NCBI RefSeq assembly: GCF_011764565.1
Contig: NZ_AP022871.1
Span: 5,146,320-5,210,319, forward strand
Source of the DNA: Phytohabitans suffuscus
GTDB lineage: Bacteria; Actinomycetota; Actinomycetes; Mycobacteriales; Micromonosporaceae
DNA: 64,000 nucleotides
Direction: 5' to 3'
In this document: piece after piece, positions 19,891 to 29,185 of the stretch
Position numbering within the stretch: position 1 is the first letter of the stretch
How the letters are laid out: each line of letters starts with the position of its first letter
Notes under the pieces: generated by a model
Seen by the model: only the letters and a program-made list of their open reading frames with translations
The model's database searches: none
What the model was told of the DNA's origin: nothing
Position numbers and translations under genes: made by a program

Positions 19891-21120
19891 ATGCGTCTGG
19901 AGCAACCGCACCGAACCGAGCGCTTCGGCGCCGTCCGGATCCATGAGCTTCAGCGCGTCATCGAGCTCGACTCGGGCGCGCAGCGCGGCGCTGACCAGGC
20001 TGGATCCCATAGTCAGCTGGTGCCACCCGACGCCATGCGAGCGGTCGAGGAGGAATTGGTCGTCGTTATTCCGTGCATGAATGAGACACGCAGAGTAATT
20101 GAGGGCGTGCTCTCCGGAATTCCACACGACTGCCTCATCATTCTCGTCAGTAACAGTGCTCGCCAGCCCGTCGATCGGTACGAGATTGAGGTGCAGAGCC
20201 TGGAGCAGTTCTGCCGCTCGGCGGAGCGGCCGGCCATGGCGATACACCAGCGCGACCCCGGCCTCGCCGCGGCGATGAAGGCGGCCGGCATGCCGGAGCT
20301 GATCGACGACGAGGGCCTGGTCCGCACCGGCAAGGGCGAGGCGATGCTGATCGGCATGGCGCTGGCGGCGATGACCGGCCGGCGCTACCTCGGCTACGTG
20401 GACGCCGACAACTACGTGCCCGGCGCGGTCAACGAGTACTGCAAGGCGTACGCGGCCGGCCTGCACCTGGCCTCGGCCGACAGCCCGTACTCGATGGTCC
20501 GCATCTCCTGGCACTCCAAGCCGAAGATGCGCGACGGCCGCCTGTTCTTCAGCCGCCGCGGGCGCAGCTCCGAAGTCACCAACATGTTCCTCAACCGCCT
20601 CGTCGCGGAGTACTCCGGCTTCGGCACCGAGGTGATCGCCACCGGCAACGCCGGCGAGCACGCGCTCAGCCTCGAGCTGGGCATGCGGATGCGGCTGGCC
20701 GGCGGGTTCGCGGTGGAGCCCTTCGAGTACGTCGAGCTGTTCGAGCAGTTCGGCGGCGTGCTCCCGGCCGACTCGGCGCAGGCGCTGCCGCACTCCGTGC
20801 CGGTGCTGCAGATCGAGACGCGTAACCCGCACTTCCACGACAACAAGGGCGAGGACCACGTCAAGGGCATGCGGATGCAGGCGCTCAACGTGCTGTACCA
20901 CTCGCCGGTGGCACTGCCCGCCGTGCGCGAGGCGATCCTCGAGTTCATGGTCTCCGAGGGCGCCCTGGCGCCGGGGCAGGAGCCGCCACGGGAGCGGATC
21001 TACCCGCCGGTGGGCTCGCTGGCCTTCGACACCTTCCTCGACGCGCTCAGCTCGGAGGCGACGTCGTTCCGCCAGGTGGGTCGCGTGCTCGTCAGTGTCG
21101 ATCGTCACCCGGTCGACTAG
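19891..21120 (+). CDS. mpgS: Mannosyl-3-phosphoglycerate synthase
   Basis: Transfers mannose from GDP-mannose to 3-phosphoglycerate, the first step to the compatible solute mannosylglycerate. It has 409 residues and matches the GT55-type enzyme known from thermophiles along its length. Matching segments are FGAVRIHELQRVI, VVVIPCMNETRRV, IILVSNSAR, IHQRDPGLAAA, RTGKGEAMLIG, GYVDADNYVPGAVNEY with the DxD at about 171-173, VTNMFLNRLVAE, GNAGEHALS and ETRNPHFHDNKGEDHVK. The ATG at 19891 aligns with the family N-terminus; upstream in-frame codons do not. No phosphatase (mpgP) is adjacent. The HAD-type second step must be elsewhere or be replaced. Its position before serA is notable, because both enzymes use 3-phosphoglycerate. 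Confidence 0.9.
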   Translation: MRLEQPHRTERFGAVRIHELQRVIELDSGAQRGADQAGSHSQLVPPDAMRAVEEELVVVIPCMNETRRVIEGVLSGIPHDCLIILVSNSARQPVDRYEIEVQSLEQFCRSAERPAMAIHQRDPGLAAAMKAAGMPELIDDEGLVRTGKGEAMLIGMALAAMTGRRYLGYVDADNYVPGAVNEYCKAYAAGLHLASADSPYSMVRISWHSKPKMRDGRLFFSRRGRSSEVTNMFLNRLVAEYSGFGTEVIATGNAGEHALSLELGMRMRLAGGFAVEPFEYVELFEQFGGVLPADSAQALPHSVPVLQIETRNPHFHDNKGEDHVKGMRMQALNVLYHSPVALPAVREAILEFMVSEGALAPGQEPPRERIYPPVGSLAFDTFLDALSSEATSFRQVGRVLVSVDRHPVD

Positions 21121-21443
21121 CCGCCCGCCCGGACGTCCGGAAAGGGGCGCGGGCGCAGGAAAAACGGGTGCCGGTTAAGTCGGATTTGTGAAGGGTTGTG
21201 AGGGCGCTCACGCCTAAGCGGGAGCGACGCAGCGTCCCCGTACGCCTACCATCGCGGGATAAGGCACGCACGCTTTCCCCGCGCTGATCGTCGCGCCCTG
21301 ACGGCAGGCGCGACGGAGGGCGCAGACCGCGAGAGCCGTCCGCTCGCGGGGAGGCGCAGGGCGCAGAGCGGCGCGCTGTCACGGCCACACTCACTCGAGG
21401 TCGACGCGCTGCCGACAACCCGCCCACAAACCTACGAGGACAG
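21121..21443. other. Intergenic region upstream of serA
   Basis: 323 bp without a gene. It has one near-palindrome GTGAGGGCGCTCAC (21198-21211) that could bind a regulator, and a possible -10 TACCAT (21247-21252). No leader peptide, riboswitch consensus or terminator could be recognised. Confidence 0.4.
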
Positions 21444-23057
21444 ATGACTCCCGTCGCATTGACTCCCGTCGTACTGATCGCTGAAGAGCTCGCTCCCGCC
21501 GCCATCGACGTGCTCGCGCACGACTTCGACGTCCGTCACGTGGATGGCACCGACCGCCCAGCACTCCTCGCCGCGCTGGCGGAGGCCGACGCCGTGATCG
21601 TCCGCTCCGCCACGCAGATCGACGCCGAGGCGGTCGCCGCCGCCCCACGCCTCAAGGTCGTCGCGCGGGCCGGCGTGGGTCTGGACAACGTCGAGGTGCC
21701 GGCCGCCACCGCCCGCGGCGTCATGGTCGTCAACGCGCCCACCTCCAACATCGTCTCCGCCGCCGAGCAGGCCCTCGCGCTGCTGCTCGCCGTCGCGCGC
21801 AACACGGCCAGCGCCAGCGCCGCGCTCAAGGCCGGCGAGTGGAAGCGGTCGAAGTACACGGGCGTCGAGATCCAGGGCAAGACCGTCGGTGTGGTGGGGC
21901 TGGGGCGCATCGGCGTGCTCTTCGCCCAGCGGATCGCCGCCTTCGGCACCCGCCTGATCGCGTACGACCCCTATGTGCAGCCGGCCCGCGCGGCCCAGCT
22001 CGGCGTCCGCCTGGTCGGGCTGGAGGAGCTGCTGCGGGAGAGCGACTTCATCTCGATCCACCTGCCCAAGACGCCGGAGACTGTGGGCCTCATCGGCGAA
22101 AAGGAGCTGGCGATCGTCAAGCCGGGCGTGCGGATCGTCAACGCCGCGCGCGGCGGGCTGATCGACGAGCAGGCGCTCGCCGACGCCGTCGCCGAGGGTC
22201 GCGTGGGCGGCGCCGGCATCGACGTGTACGCGAAGGAGCCGTGCACCGCCTCGCCGCTGTTCGCGTTCGACAACGTGGTGGCCACCCCGCACCTCGGCGC
22301 GTCCACCGCGGAGGCGCAGGACAAGGCCGGCCTCGCGGTCGCCAAGAGCGTCAAGCTGGCGCTGCAGGGCGAGTTCGTGCCGGACGCGGTCAACGTGCAG
22401 GCCGGCGGCGTGGTCGCGGAAGACGTGCGGCCGCTGCTCCCGCTCGCGGAAAAGCTCGGCAAGGTCTTCACCGCCGTCGCCGGCGGGGTGGCCGCCAGCG
22501 TCACCGTCGAGGTGCGCGGTGAGGCCGTCTCCAACGAGGTCTCGGTGCTCAAGCTCGCCACCACCAAGGGCCTGTTCGCCTCGGTGGTCGAGGAGCAGGT
22601 CACGTACGTCAACGCGCCGCTGTTCGCGGCCGACCGGGGCGTCGAGGTCGACCTGGCCACGTTCGCCGACTCGGTCGACGAGCCGACGCTGGTCACGGTC
22701 CGCGGCGCGCTGCCGGACGGGCGCACGGTCAGCGTCTCCGGGACGGTGGTCGTCAGCGGCACCCGCGAGACCATCAAGCTCACCGAGGTCGACGGCTTCG
22801 ACATCGAGCTGACCGCCGACGGCATCCTGCTCTTCTTCCGGTACGCCGACCGGCCCGGCGTCGTCGGCGCGATCGGTTCGATCCTGGGCGAGTCGGGGGT
22901 CAACATCGCGGCCATGCAGGTGGCCCGCCGCGAGGCCGGCGGCGAGGCACTGATGACCTTGACCGTCGACTCGTCGGTCGGCGCCGAGCTGCTCACCCAG
23001 TCCGCCGACGTGATCGGGGCGACCGCGGCGAGCGCGGCCGACCTGCGCGAGGAGTAG
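21444..23057 (+). CDS. serA: D-3-phosphoglycerate dehydrogenase
   Basis: NAD-dependent first step of serine synthesis from 3-phosphoglycerate. It has 537 residues, the long type with substrate and nucleotide domains, an intervening ASB domain and a C-terminal ACT domain. Visible features are VVARAGVGLDNV, GKTVGVVGLGRIG for NAD binding, the catalytic arginine in NAARGGLIDE, and the glutamate/histidine pair reaching TPHLGASTAEAQ. The ACT domain begins ILLFFRYADRPGVVG and probably mediates serine inhibition. The start follows CGAGGAC. A terminator follows closely. Confidence 0.96.
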   Translation: MTPVALTPVVLIAEELAPAAIDVLAHDFDVRHVDGTDRPALLAALAEADAVIVRSATQIDAEAVAAAPRLKVVARAGVGLDNVEVPAATARGVMVVNAPTSNIVSAAEQALALLLAVARNTASASAALKAGEWKRSKYTGVEIQGKTVGVVGLGRIGVLFAQRIAAFGTRLIAYDPYVQPARAAQLGVRLVGLEELLRESDFISIHLPKTPETVGLIGEKELAIVKPGVRIVNAARGGLIDEQALADAVAEGRVGGAGIDVYAKEPCTASPLFAFDNVVATPHLGASTAEAQDKAGLAVAKSVKLALQGEFVPDAVNVQAGGVVAEDVRPLLPLAEKLGKVFTAVAGGVAASVTVEVRGEAVSNEVSVLKLATTKGLFASVVEEQVTYVNAPLFAADRGVEVDLATFADSVDEPTLVTVRGALPDGRTVSVSGTVVVSGTRETIKLTEVDGFDIELTADGILLFFRYADRPGVVGAIGSILGESGVNIAAMQVARREAGGEALMTLTVDSSVGAELLTQSADVIGATAASAADLREE

Positions 23058-23072
23058 GTCGGCACATCGCGA

Positions 23073-23103
23073 AAAGGGCTCTCCGCGGCGCGGGGAGCCC
23101 TTT
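23073..23103 (+). terminator. Terminator after serA
   Basis: Arms AAAGGGCTC/GAGCCCTTT enclose a GC-rich loop that can pair further, and the stem ends in TTT. It lies 15 bases after the stop codon and may also serve the convergent gene ending at 23106. Confidence 0.75.
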
Positions 23104-23105
23104 CG

Positions 23106-23477
23106 TCACGACACCCGGCTCGGTGGCGGGTAGACCGTGCCGTCCTGCAGGTCGAGCAGCATGAGGTCGTACTCGCCGGCGAGGCGCTCGATCGCCTCCA
23201 GCACCGCGTCGGCGCACGACTCGCTCAGACACATCAGGACGTGGTCGGTCGCGACGTGCAGGGGAGCGTCGGTCCACGGGCTGTTCGGGACCGCCTCCTT
23301 GTCCGGGTAATGGGCGGTCAGCTCCGCGTAGAACCCGCCGATCCGCCGGTCGACTTCGCCCTCCGCGTGCTCACCTTCGCGGCACAGCTCGTGCGCCGCC
23401 TGTACGTCCGCTGGCGTGGCGCCACGGTCGAGGGCCCACACGACGAGGTCAAAACTCACGGGCACAGATATTGCCAT
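23106..23477 (-). CDS. Hypothetical small acidic protein
   Basis: About 123 residues with no recognised family. It begins MAISVPVSFDLVVWALDRG, followed by an alpha-helical acidic middle (CREGEHAEGEVDRRIGG) and a C-terminal LAGEYDLMLLDLQDGTVYPP. No signal peptide or membrane segment is seen. The pattern (a VSFDLVVW opening and a DLQDG-V-PP end) resembles small uncharacterised actinobacterial cytosolic proteins sometimes linked to contact-dependent toxins' immunity partners, but that is only an impression. An in-frame GTG at 23507 is an alternative start. Convergent with serA. Confidence 0.7.
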   Translation of the reverse strand: MAISVPVSFDLVVWALDRGATPADVQAAHELCREGEHAEGEVDRRIGGFYAELTAHYPDKEAVPNSPWTDAPLHVATDHVLMCLSESCADAVLEAIERLAGEYDLMLLDLQDGTVYPPPSRVS

Positions 23478-23665
23478 CTGGTGAACGCCCGGCGCTGCCC
23501 ACCCCACGCGACACGCGGCGCGCCGCCTGCCTTGCGCCCGGTCGGGGCAGTCGATAGCGTATTCAATCGGTTACGCACCGCGTGGGCCGGTCTTCGGGTG
23601 ACGCGGTCGGCGAGGTGTGTTTCCGCACCTCCCGTGTGCGCGAGCCACGCGTACCCGAACTTACC

Positions 23666-23708
23666 GATCAGCCTCCGCGGTCACTTGCCGAGACCGCGGA
23701 GGCTGATC
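23666..23708. terminator. Perfect 17-bp inverted repeat, likely terminator of apbE-like gene
   Basis: GATCAGCCTCCGCGGTC and its exact complement flank a 9-base loop, 27 bases beyond the stop of the minus-strand FMN-transferase gene. There is no long T-run on either side. Confidence 0.65.
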
Positions 23709-23734
23709 TTCCTTACCCCCTGGAGGAACGTCTT

Positions 23735-24615
23735 TCAGGCGGGACGGCAGTCGGCGAAGAGCATCCGGTAGCCGTCCACGGTGGGAAACCAGCCCAGGCC
23801 GGCCGGGCCGGCGGCGTAGAGGGCCGTGGCGTACGCGTCGGCGATCGCCAGGTCGGGACCGGTCACGACCGCGCAGCCCACGTGGCGCACCATGTCGCCG
23901 GTGTGCGGGTCGACCACGTGGCCGCGGTGGCCGGTGATGCCGGACGTGCCGACCGCGCCCTCGGTCATCTCCAGCACCATCGCCACCCGGCGCGGCTCGC
24001 GGGGGTGGTGGATCGCGACCCGCCAGGGCCCGCCGTGCGGCGCGTTGCCGCGCACCGTCAGATCCGCCTCGCTCACCACGGCGTAGTCGCTGATGCCGGC
24101 GGCGCGCAGCCGCGCCGCGGCCCGCTCCACCGCCCAGCCCTTGAGCAGGCCGCCCGGGTCGAAGCCGCCGGGCACCGCCCAGGCGTCGAACCACCCGTCG
24201 GTGGCCGCGCGCATCGCGTCGCAGCGGGCCACGATGTCGGCCAGCGGCGGGTATGCCTCGGGGTGACCTCGCCCCGGCGCAGCAGCGACACGAGGCTGCC
24301 GCGGCGCAGCGGGCTGTAGGTCACGTCGATCGCGCGCAGCTCGGCGACCGCGTCGGCGATCGCCAGGCTGACCGTGCGGCGGGTCATCCACTCCGGCGCG
24401 ACGAGCATCAGCGAGAAGTCGGCGGCCGAGGTGTGCACCGCGTGGCGGGCGACAAGGCGGCCCGAGACTGCGGCGGTGGCGGCTCCGAACGGCCGGTTGG
24501 CCGGGCCCTGGTAACCGAGCCACAGGTCGGCGCGTCCCCGCCCGTCTCTCGGCCGCGCCGCCCGTGCGACGCTTCTGCTCGGCAACGGGGCCTGCTGGAT
24601 CGCCATGTTGGACAA
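23735..24615 (-). CDS. ApbE-family FAD:protein FMN transferase (frame broken once)
   Basis: Predicted to attach FMN covalently to a threonine of a partner flavoprotein. After repair it has about 293 residues. Family hallmarks are DVTYSPLRRGS, GGFDPGGLLKGWAVERAA, GISDYAVVSEADLTVRG, TSGITGHRGHVVDP and TGPDLAIADAYATAL. The frame is lost near 24260-24263, where RRGEV continues as PEAYPPLADIV only with one extra C/G. The start is either TTG 24615 (GAGGG six bases upstream) or ATG 24606. There is no lipobox, unlike many ApbE proteins, so this version is probably cytosolic. No flavoprotein substrate is adjacent. Confidence 0.85.
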
Positions 24616-24809
24616 CTTAGGCCCTCAAGTTGACCGGATCATGGGGATTACCTGAGAAAGACCTGTGTACCGAATACTGAGACCCGGTGCCCGACAACCG
24701 GGACGGGCGGTTAACGTTCCCTCAGCAGAGTCTTAACCGCGCTGCCCATGCGTCGCGTGCCCGCGACGCGGTGGCGGCGCCCCGAGGCATCCTGACGAAG
24801 GGGTTTGAC

Positions 24810-25841
24810 GTGGCACGCATCGCGGTGGTGGCCGGTGACGGCATCGGGACCGAGGTGGTCGCGCAGGCCCGCAAGGTCATCGACGCCGTGCTCCCCGGGG
24901 TGACCGCGACGGAGTACGACCTGGGTGCCGCGCGCTACCACCGCACCGGTGAGGTGCTGCCCGACTCCGTGCTCGCCGAGCTGGCCGAGCACGACGCGAT
25001 CCTGCTCGGTGCCGTCGGCGACCCGAGCGTGCCGCCGGGCGTGCTGGAGCGCGGGCTGCTGCTCAAGCTCCGCTTCGCCTTCGACCAGTACGTCAACCTC
25101 CGCCCGTCCCGCCTCTGGCCCGGCACCGCCAGCCCGCTCGCCCAGGTCAAGCCCGGCGAGATCGACTTCGTCGTGGTGCGCGAGGGCACCGAGGGGCTGT
25201 ACGCGGGGGCCGGCGGCACGCTGCACCGCGACACGCCCGCCGAGGTCGCCACCGAGGAGAGCCTCAACACGCGGCACGGCGTCGAGCGGGTCATCCGCGA
25301 CGCGTTCGGCCGGGCCCAGCGCCGCGAGCGGCGCAAGGTGACGCTGGTGCACAAGACCAACGTCCTCACCCACGCCGGCTCGCTGTGGTCGCGCGCCTTC
25401 GAGGCGGTCAAGGCCGACTTCCCGGACGTGGAGACGGAGTACCAGCACGTCGACGCGGCCGCCATGTACCTGGTGACCCAGCCGCAGCGCTACGACGTGG
25501 TGGTCACCGACAACCTCTTCGGTGACATCCTCACCGACATCGCCGCCGCGGTCACGGGCGGCATCGGGCTCGCCGCCAGCGGTTGCATCAACCCGTCGCG
25601 CGAGTTCCCGTCGATGTTCGAGCCGGTCCACGGTTCGGCTCCGGACATCGCCGGCAAGGGCCTGGCCGACCCGGTCGCGGCCGTACTGTCGGCGTCCCTC
25701 CTGCTCGACCACCTCGGCCACGCGGACGAGGCCCGTCGAGTAACCGAGGCGGTCGCGGCCGAGTTGGCGTCCCGTACCCCGGGGACCCCGCTGCGCACCG
25801 CCGAGATCGGCGACCGGCTCGCCGCCGCCGCGTCGGCGTAG
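24810..25841 (+). CDS. leuB: 3-isopropylmalate dehydrogenase
   Basis: Oxidative decarboxylation of 3-isopropylmalate in leucine synthesis. It has 343 residues, the shorter actinobacterial type. Typical parts are VVAGDGIGTEVV, LLLKLRFAFDQYVNLRPS, VVREGTEGLYAG, VTLVHKTNVL with the catalytic Lys, YDVVVTDNLFGDILTD with the Mg-binding aspartates, and EPVHGSAPDIAGKG. The GTG at 24810 is chosen because GAAGGGG lies about six bases upstream and the protein then begins at the family N-terminus; an upstream in-frame ATG at 24687 adds unrelated residues. ilvE follows after 100 bp with its own promoter-like sequence. Confidence 0.96.
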   Translation: MARIAVVAGDGIGTEVVAQARKVIDAVLPGVTATEYDLGAARYHRTGEVLPDSVLAELAEHDAILLGAVGDPSVPPGVLERGLLLKLRFAFDQYVNLRPSRLWPGTASPLAQVKPGEIDFVVVREGTEGLYAGAGGTLHRDTPAEVATEESLNTRHGVERVIRDAFGRAQRRERRKVTLVHKTNVLTHAGSLWSRAFEAVKADFPDVETEYQHVDAAAMYLVTQPQRYDVVVTDNLFGDILTDIAAAVTGGIGLAASGCINPSREFPSMFEPVHGSAPDIAGKGLADPVAAVLSASLLLDHLGHADEARRVTEAVAAELASRTPGTPLRTAEIGDRLAAAASA

Positions 25842-25941
25842 CCGCCTCTCCTTCTCTCTTCTCCACCTCCACCCTTCCCGGGCGCCTTTTAACGAGCGTT
25901 CGGGGTATCCTGCATTCCCATAGTTTTGGAGGTCCAGCGCC

Positions 25942-27039
<1,098 letters not shown>

Positions 27040-27207
27040 CGCACCTCCGCGTCACCCTCCCGCGCGGGTCCGTCCGTCCGGCGTTGATGGGTCGTGTGAC
27101 GCGCGGGTGAGGCCGCGGGAGCAACGGTCCGGACCACCGCAGACGTCGCGGTAGCCCAAATCTCCAAGAAGCGCCTGCGTGAGCGGCTGGCGCAACGTCC
27201 GTGGTGG

Positions 27208-27251
27208 TCGTGGACGGCGGTTGCCCCGGTGGGAGCGGCTCGCGTCCACGA
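27208..27251. repeat. Hairpin family B, copy 2
   Basis: Arms TCGTGGACG and CGTCCACGA, 44 bp overall, followed by the same TCAGCCGGAATCGATCCCTC tail as the other copies. The gap to hairpin A copy 3 is 195 bp, equal to the gap between the corresponding hairpins at 1780 and 2018. Confidence 0.75.
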
Positions 27252-27446
27252 TCAGCCGGAATCGATCCCTCGGGCGGAAAGTCGCCGTCGCTCAGGTCAA
27301 GGTGGACCGACCCGCACGCTGGACCGGAAGGTCTGGGTGTTCCTGTCTGTCCACATTGGGCGAGCGGTGCGTGATCCAGGAGCCGGAGTCGCCGGTTTCT
27401 GCTGGTTTGTCGGCTTGTCCCGGGGGTCCCGGGTTCGGTTTCGGTG

Positions 27447-27494
27447 GATCGTGGTACGGATCCGCCCCCATGAGGGCGGTTTCATACCACGATC
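27447..27494. repeat. 48-bp palindrome family A, copy 3
   Basis: Arms GATCGTGGTA/TACCACGATC, 48 bp. Its centre, read on the complement, closely follows copy 5. The flank CGGTTTCGGTG is the complement of the flank CACCGAAACCG next to copy 5. Confidence 0.85.
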
Positions 27495-27710
27495 TGCCGC
27501 GATCGCCTCCGTGATCGGAGGTCGGTGCGGTCCGGGTGGCGTCGTGGCTGAAATCGCCTGGTTTGTGCTTCTCGGTGGGTGATCGGGGACCGTGACTGCC
27601 GCTCTGGGGGCGTTCGCCGTGAGCCGGAACCGAACCCTCGGGCAAGCGCCGTAGTGCCTTGGCGACGAAAGCGCCGTAGTGCCTTTCGGGATGGGGACGG
27701 GCGGCGGGCG

Positions 27711-28448
27711 TCAGGCGGCGGGGTCGGAGAGCAGGTGGGTGCGGAGGGCGGCGAGCTGCTCGGGCTGGATGCCGGCGGCCAGGAGGTAGCCCTCGGGCGA
27801 GCCGTGGCGTTCGCGTAGCTCGCGCAGGAAGATGGCCATCGCGTCCGCGGGCGAGGAGAAGTAGGGGCGCGGGATCTCGCGCAGCGGGATCTTGCGGGTG
27901 CGCAGAAACTCGCTGAAGCGCTCGGACGCCTCGGTGCTCAGGGCGTAGTCCGTGGCGATGTCGGCGTCGCTCACGCCGAGCACCGACAGGGTCAGCGCGC
28001 ACACCACGCCGGTGCGGTCCTTGCCCGCCACGCAGTGGACCACGACCGGGGCGGTGGCCTGCTCGGCGATCACGCCGACCGCGGCTGAGATGCCGGCCAC
28101 ACCCTGCTCGGCCAGGTCGTGGTAGCGGTTGGCGAGGTAGCGGGCGACGCCCAGATCCTCCTCGTACGGGATCTCGTCCCAGTCCTGGTGCTCGGGGTGG
28201 ATGTGGCGGTAGCCGAGCCCCACGTACTCGGGGACGCGGCCGTCGCGGGTGACCTCGTGCGGGCGGCGCAGGTCGATGACCGTGCGGACGCCCAGCGCGG
28301 CGAACGCCTCGGTGTCGCCGAGGTCCAGGCGGTGCAGGGAGTCGGAGCGGAAGAGGCGGCGCCAGCGGACGGTGCGGCCCTCGTGGCCGGTGTAGCCGCC
28401 GACGTCGCGGAAGTTGAAGGCGGTCGTGAAGGGCAGCGTGCGATCCAC
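27711..28448 (-). CDS. Tyrosine-protein phosphatase, dual-specificity-like
   Basis: 245-residue cytosolic phosphatase of the family typified by mycobacterial PtpB. The catalytic P-loop HCVAGKDRTG carries Cys139 and Arg145 (CX5R) plus the KDRTG variant seen in lipid/protein dual phosphatases. The N-terminus FNFRDVGGY and the DLRRPHEV segment are characteristic. A long insertion after RYHDL may form the lid. It is convergent with the ilvE-side repeat block and co-directional with the PRC-barrel gene, 78 bp away. Substrate unknown. Confidence 0.88.
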   Translation of the reverse strand: MDRTLPFTTAFNFRDVGGYTGHEGRTVRWRRLFRSDSLHRLDLGDTEAFAALGVRTVIDLRRPHEVTRDGRVPEYVGLGYRHIHPEHQDWDEIPYEEDLGVARYLANRYHDLAEQGVAGISAAVGVIAEQATAPVVVHCVAGKDRTGVVCALTLSVLGVSDADIATDYALSTEASERFSEFLRTRKIPLREIPRPYFSSPADAMAIFLRELRERHGSPEGYLLAAGIQPEQLAALRTHLLSDPAA

Positions 28449-28526
28449 GTCGTCACGTTAGCTCAGGCGGCAACCGGGGCGCCCCCGGCGAAAGGGACGC
28501 CCCGGTCCTAGAGGGAGGGAATCGAT

Positions 28527-28997
28527 CTAGTACAGGCCGCCGTAGTACGAGCCGAGCTTGTCCCGGTAGACGGGGTCCGTGTACGTGTTCTCGTCGAACT
28601 CGGGTGCGGACTTGATCTCGTCCTTGGTCCGCTCCACGTACACCTTGCGTTCCTCGTGGTCCGCGTTGTTCACGACGCCCGCCGGGAGCATGACCTTCTT
28701 GCCGAAGATCCACGGGCCGGTGTCGACCACGAGGTAGCTGGCGCTGACCTCGTAGCTGCACCGATCGATCTTGCCGATGCCGCCGTCGGTGGCCTCCACC
28801 TTGTAGCCGACGAGGTCCGCGCCGGTCACGCCGGTGTCGTCGCGATACGTCCACGGGTCGAACGCCCGTCCCGGCACACCGCCCGGCATCGTGCCACCGA
28901 GCTCGTCGGGGTTCGGGGCTGGTACGGGGTCTGGGGATCGTGCCTGTTCACGGCTATCACTCCTTCCGACCACCGAGGTACCCATATCGAGGGTCAC
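28527..28997 (-). CDS. PRC-barrel domain protein
   Basis: About 156 residues. A proline-rich N-terminal third is followed by a PRC-barrel fold (about 55-125) with GADLVGYKVEATDGGIGKID and YLVVDTGPWIFGKKVMLPAG. The C-terminus is acidic and tyrosine-rich (DENTYTDPVYRDKLGSYYGG). PRC barrels occur in ribosome maturation factor RimM and in stand-alone stress proteins; this one belongs to the latter type and its function is not known. The start is uncertain: GTG 28997 or ATG 28985. It is divergent from the cimA leader. Confidence 0.75.
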   Translation of the reverse strand: MTLDMGTSVVGRSDSREQARSPDPVPAPNPDELGGTMPGGVPGRAFDPWTYRDDTGVTGADLVGYKVEATDGGIGKIDRCSYEVSASYLVVDTGPWIFGKKVMLPAGVVNNADHEERKVYVERTKDEIKSAPEFDENTYTDPVYRDKLGSYYGGLY

Positions 28998-29072
28998 CTA
29001 ACCCAGCGACCTCTTCCCGGGATGTGGACCTTGCTTTCCAAACGTGCCGGCGCGGTGGCAGAGTGTCTACCC

Positions 29073-29105
29073 GTGACCAACCTCGCCCTCATTATTGGCA
29101 CCTAG
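29073..29105 (+). CDS. 10-residue leader peptide of cimA
   Basis: GTG-initiated mini-ORF encoding MTNLALIIGT. Four of its ten residues are Leu or Ile, and both isoleucines are ATT, an unusual codon in this genome. It is followed by two hairpins, the second with a T-run, immediately upstream of cimA. This is the classic layout of a ribosome-mediated attenuator responding to leucine and isoleucine. CimA makes the precursor of isoleucine, so the regulatory logic fits. The ribosome site is weak (GGCAGAG), and the peptide may be initiated on a leaderless transcript. Confidence 0.7.
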   Translation: MTNLALIIGT

Positions 29106-29165
29106 CGCGCCGGCCCCCTCACGCCGAGCGCGCAGACCTCCCGCGACCGCGGGGGGTCTTTTTGT
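29105..29165 (+). terminator. Attenuator hairpins in the cimA leader
   Basis: A first imperfect hairpin (GCGCGCCGGC … GCCGAGCGCGC, 29105-29133) abuts the leader stop codon. A second (29134-29159) pairs AGACCTCCCGCG with CGCGGGGGGTCT and runs into TTTTTG. The cimA ribosome site GGAGG begins eight bases later. Confidence 0.75.
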
Positions 29166-29185
29166 TGGATCAGGAGGCAAGAGCC

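Larger units (their letters stand above)
27040..27710. repeat. Intergenic repeat mosaic between ilvE and a phosphatase gene
   Basis: About 670 bp with no convincing gene. 27110-27165 resembles 2795-2845 and the complement of 33220-33275 (GCAACGGTCCGGACCACCGC core). Hairpin B copy 2 lies at 27208-27251 and hairpin A copy 3 at 27447-27494. A degenerate hairpin-B-like segment with CCGGAACCGAACCCTCGGGC lies near 27580-27640. A short direct repeat (GGCGACGAAAGCGCCGTAGTGCC overlap, 27645-27680) ends the block. Confidence 0.75.
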
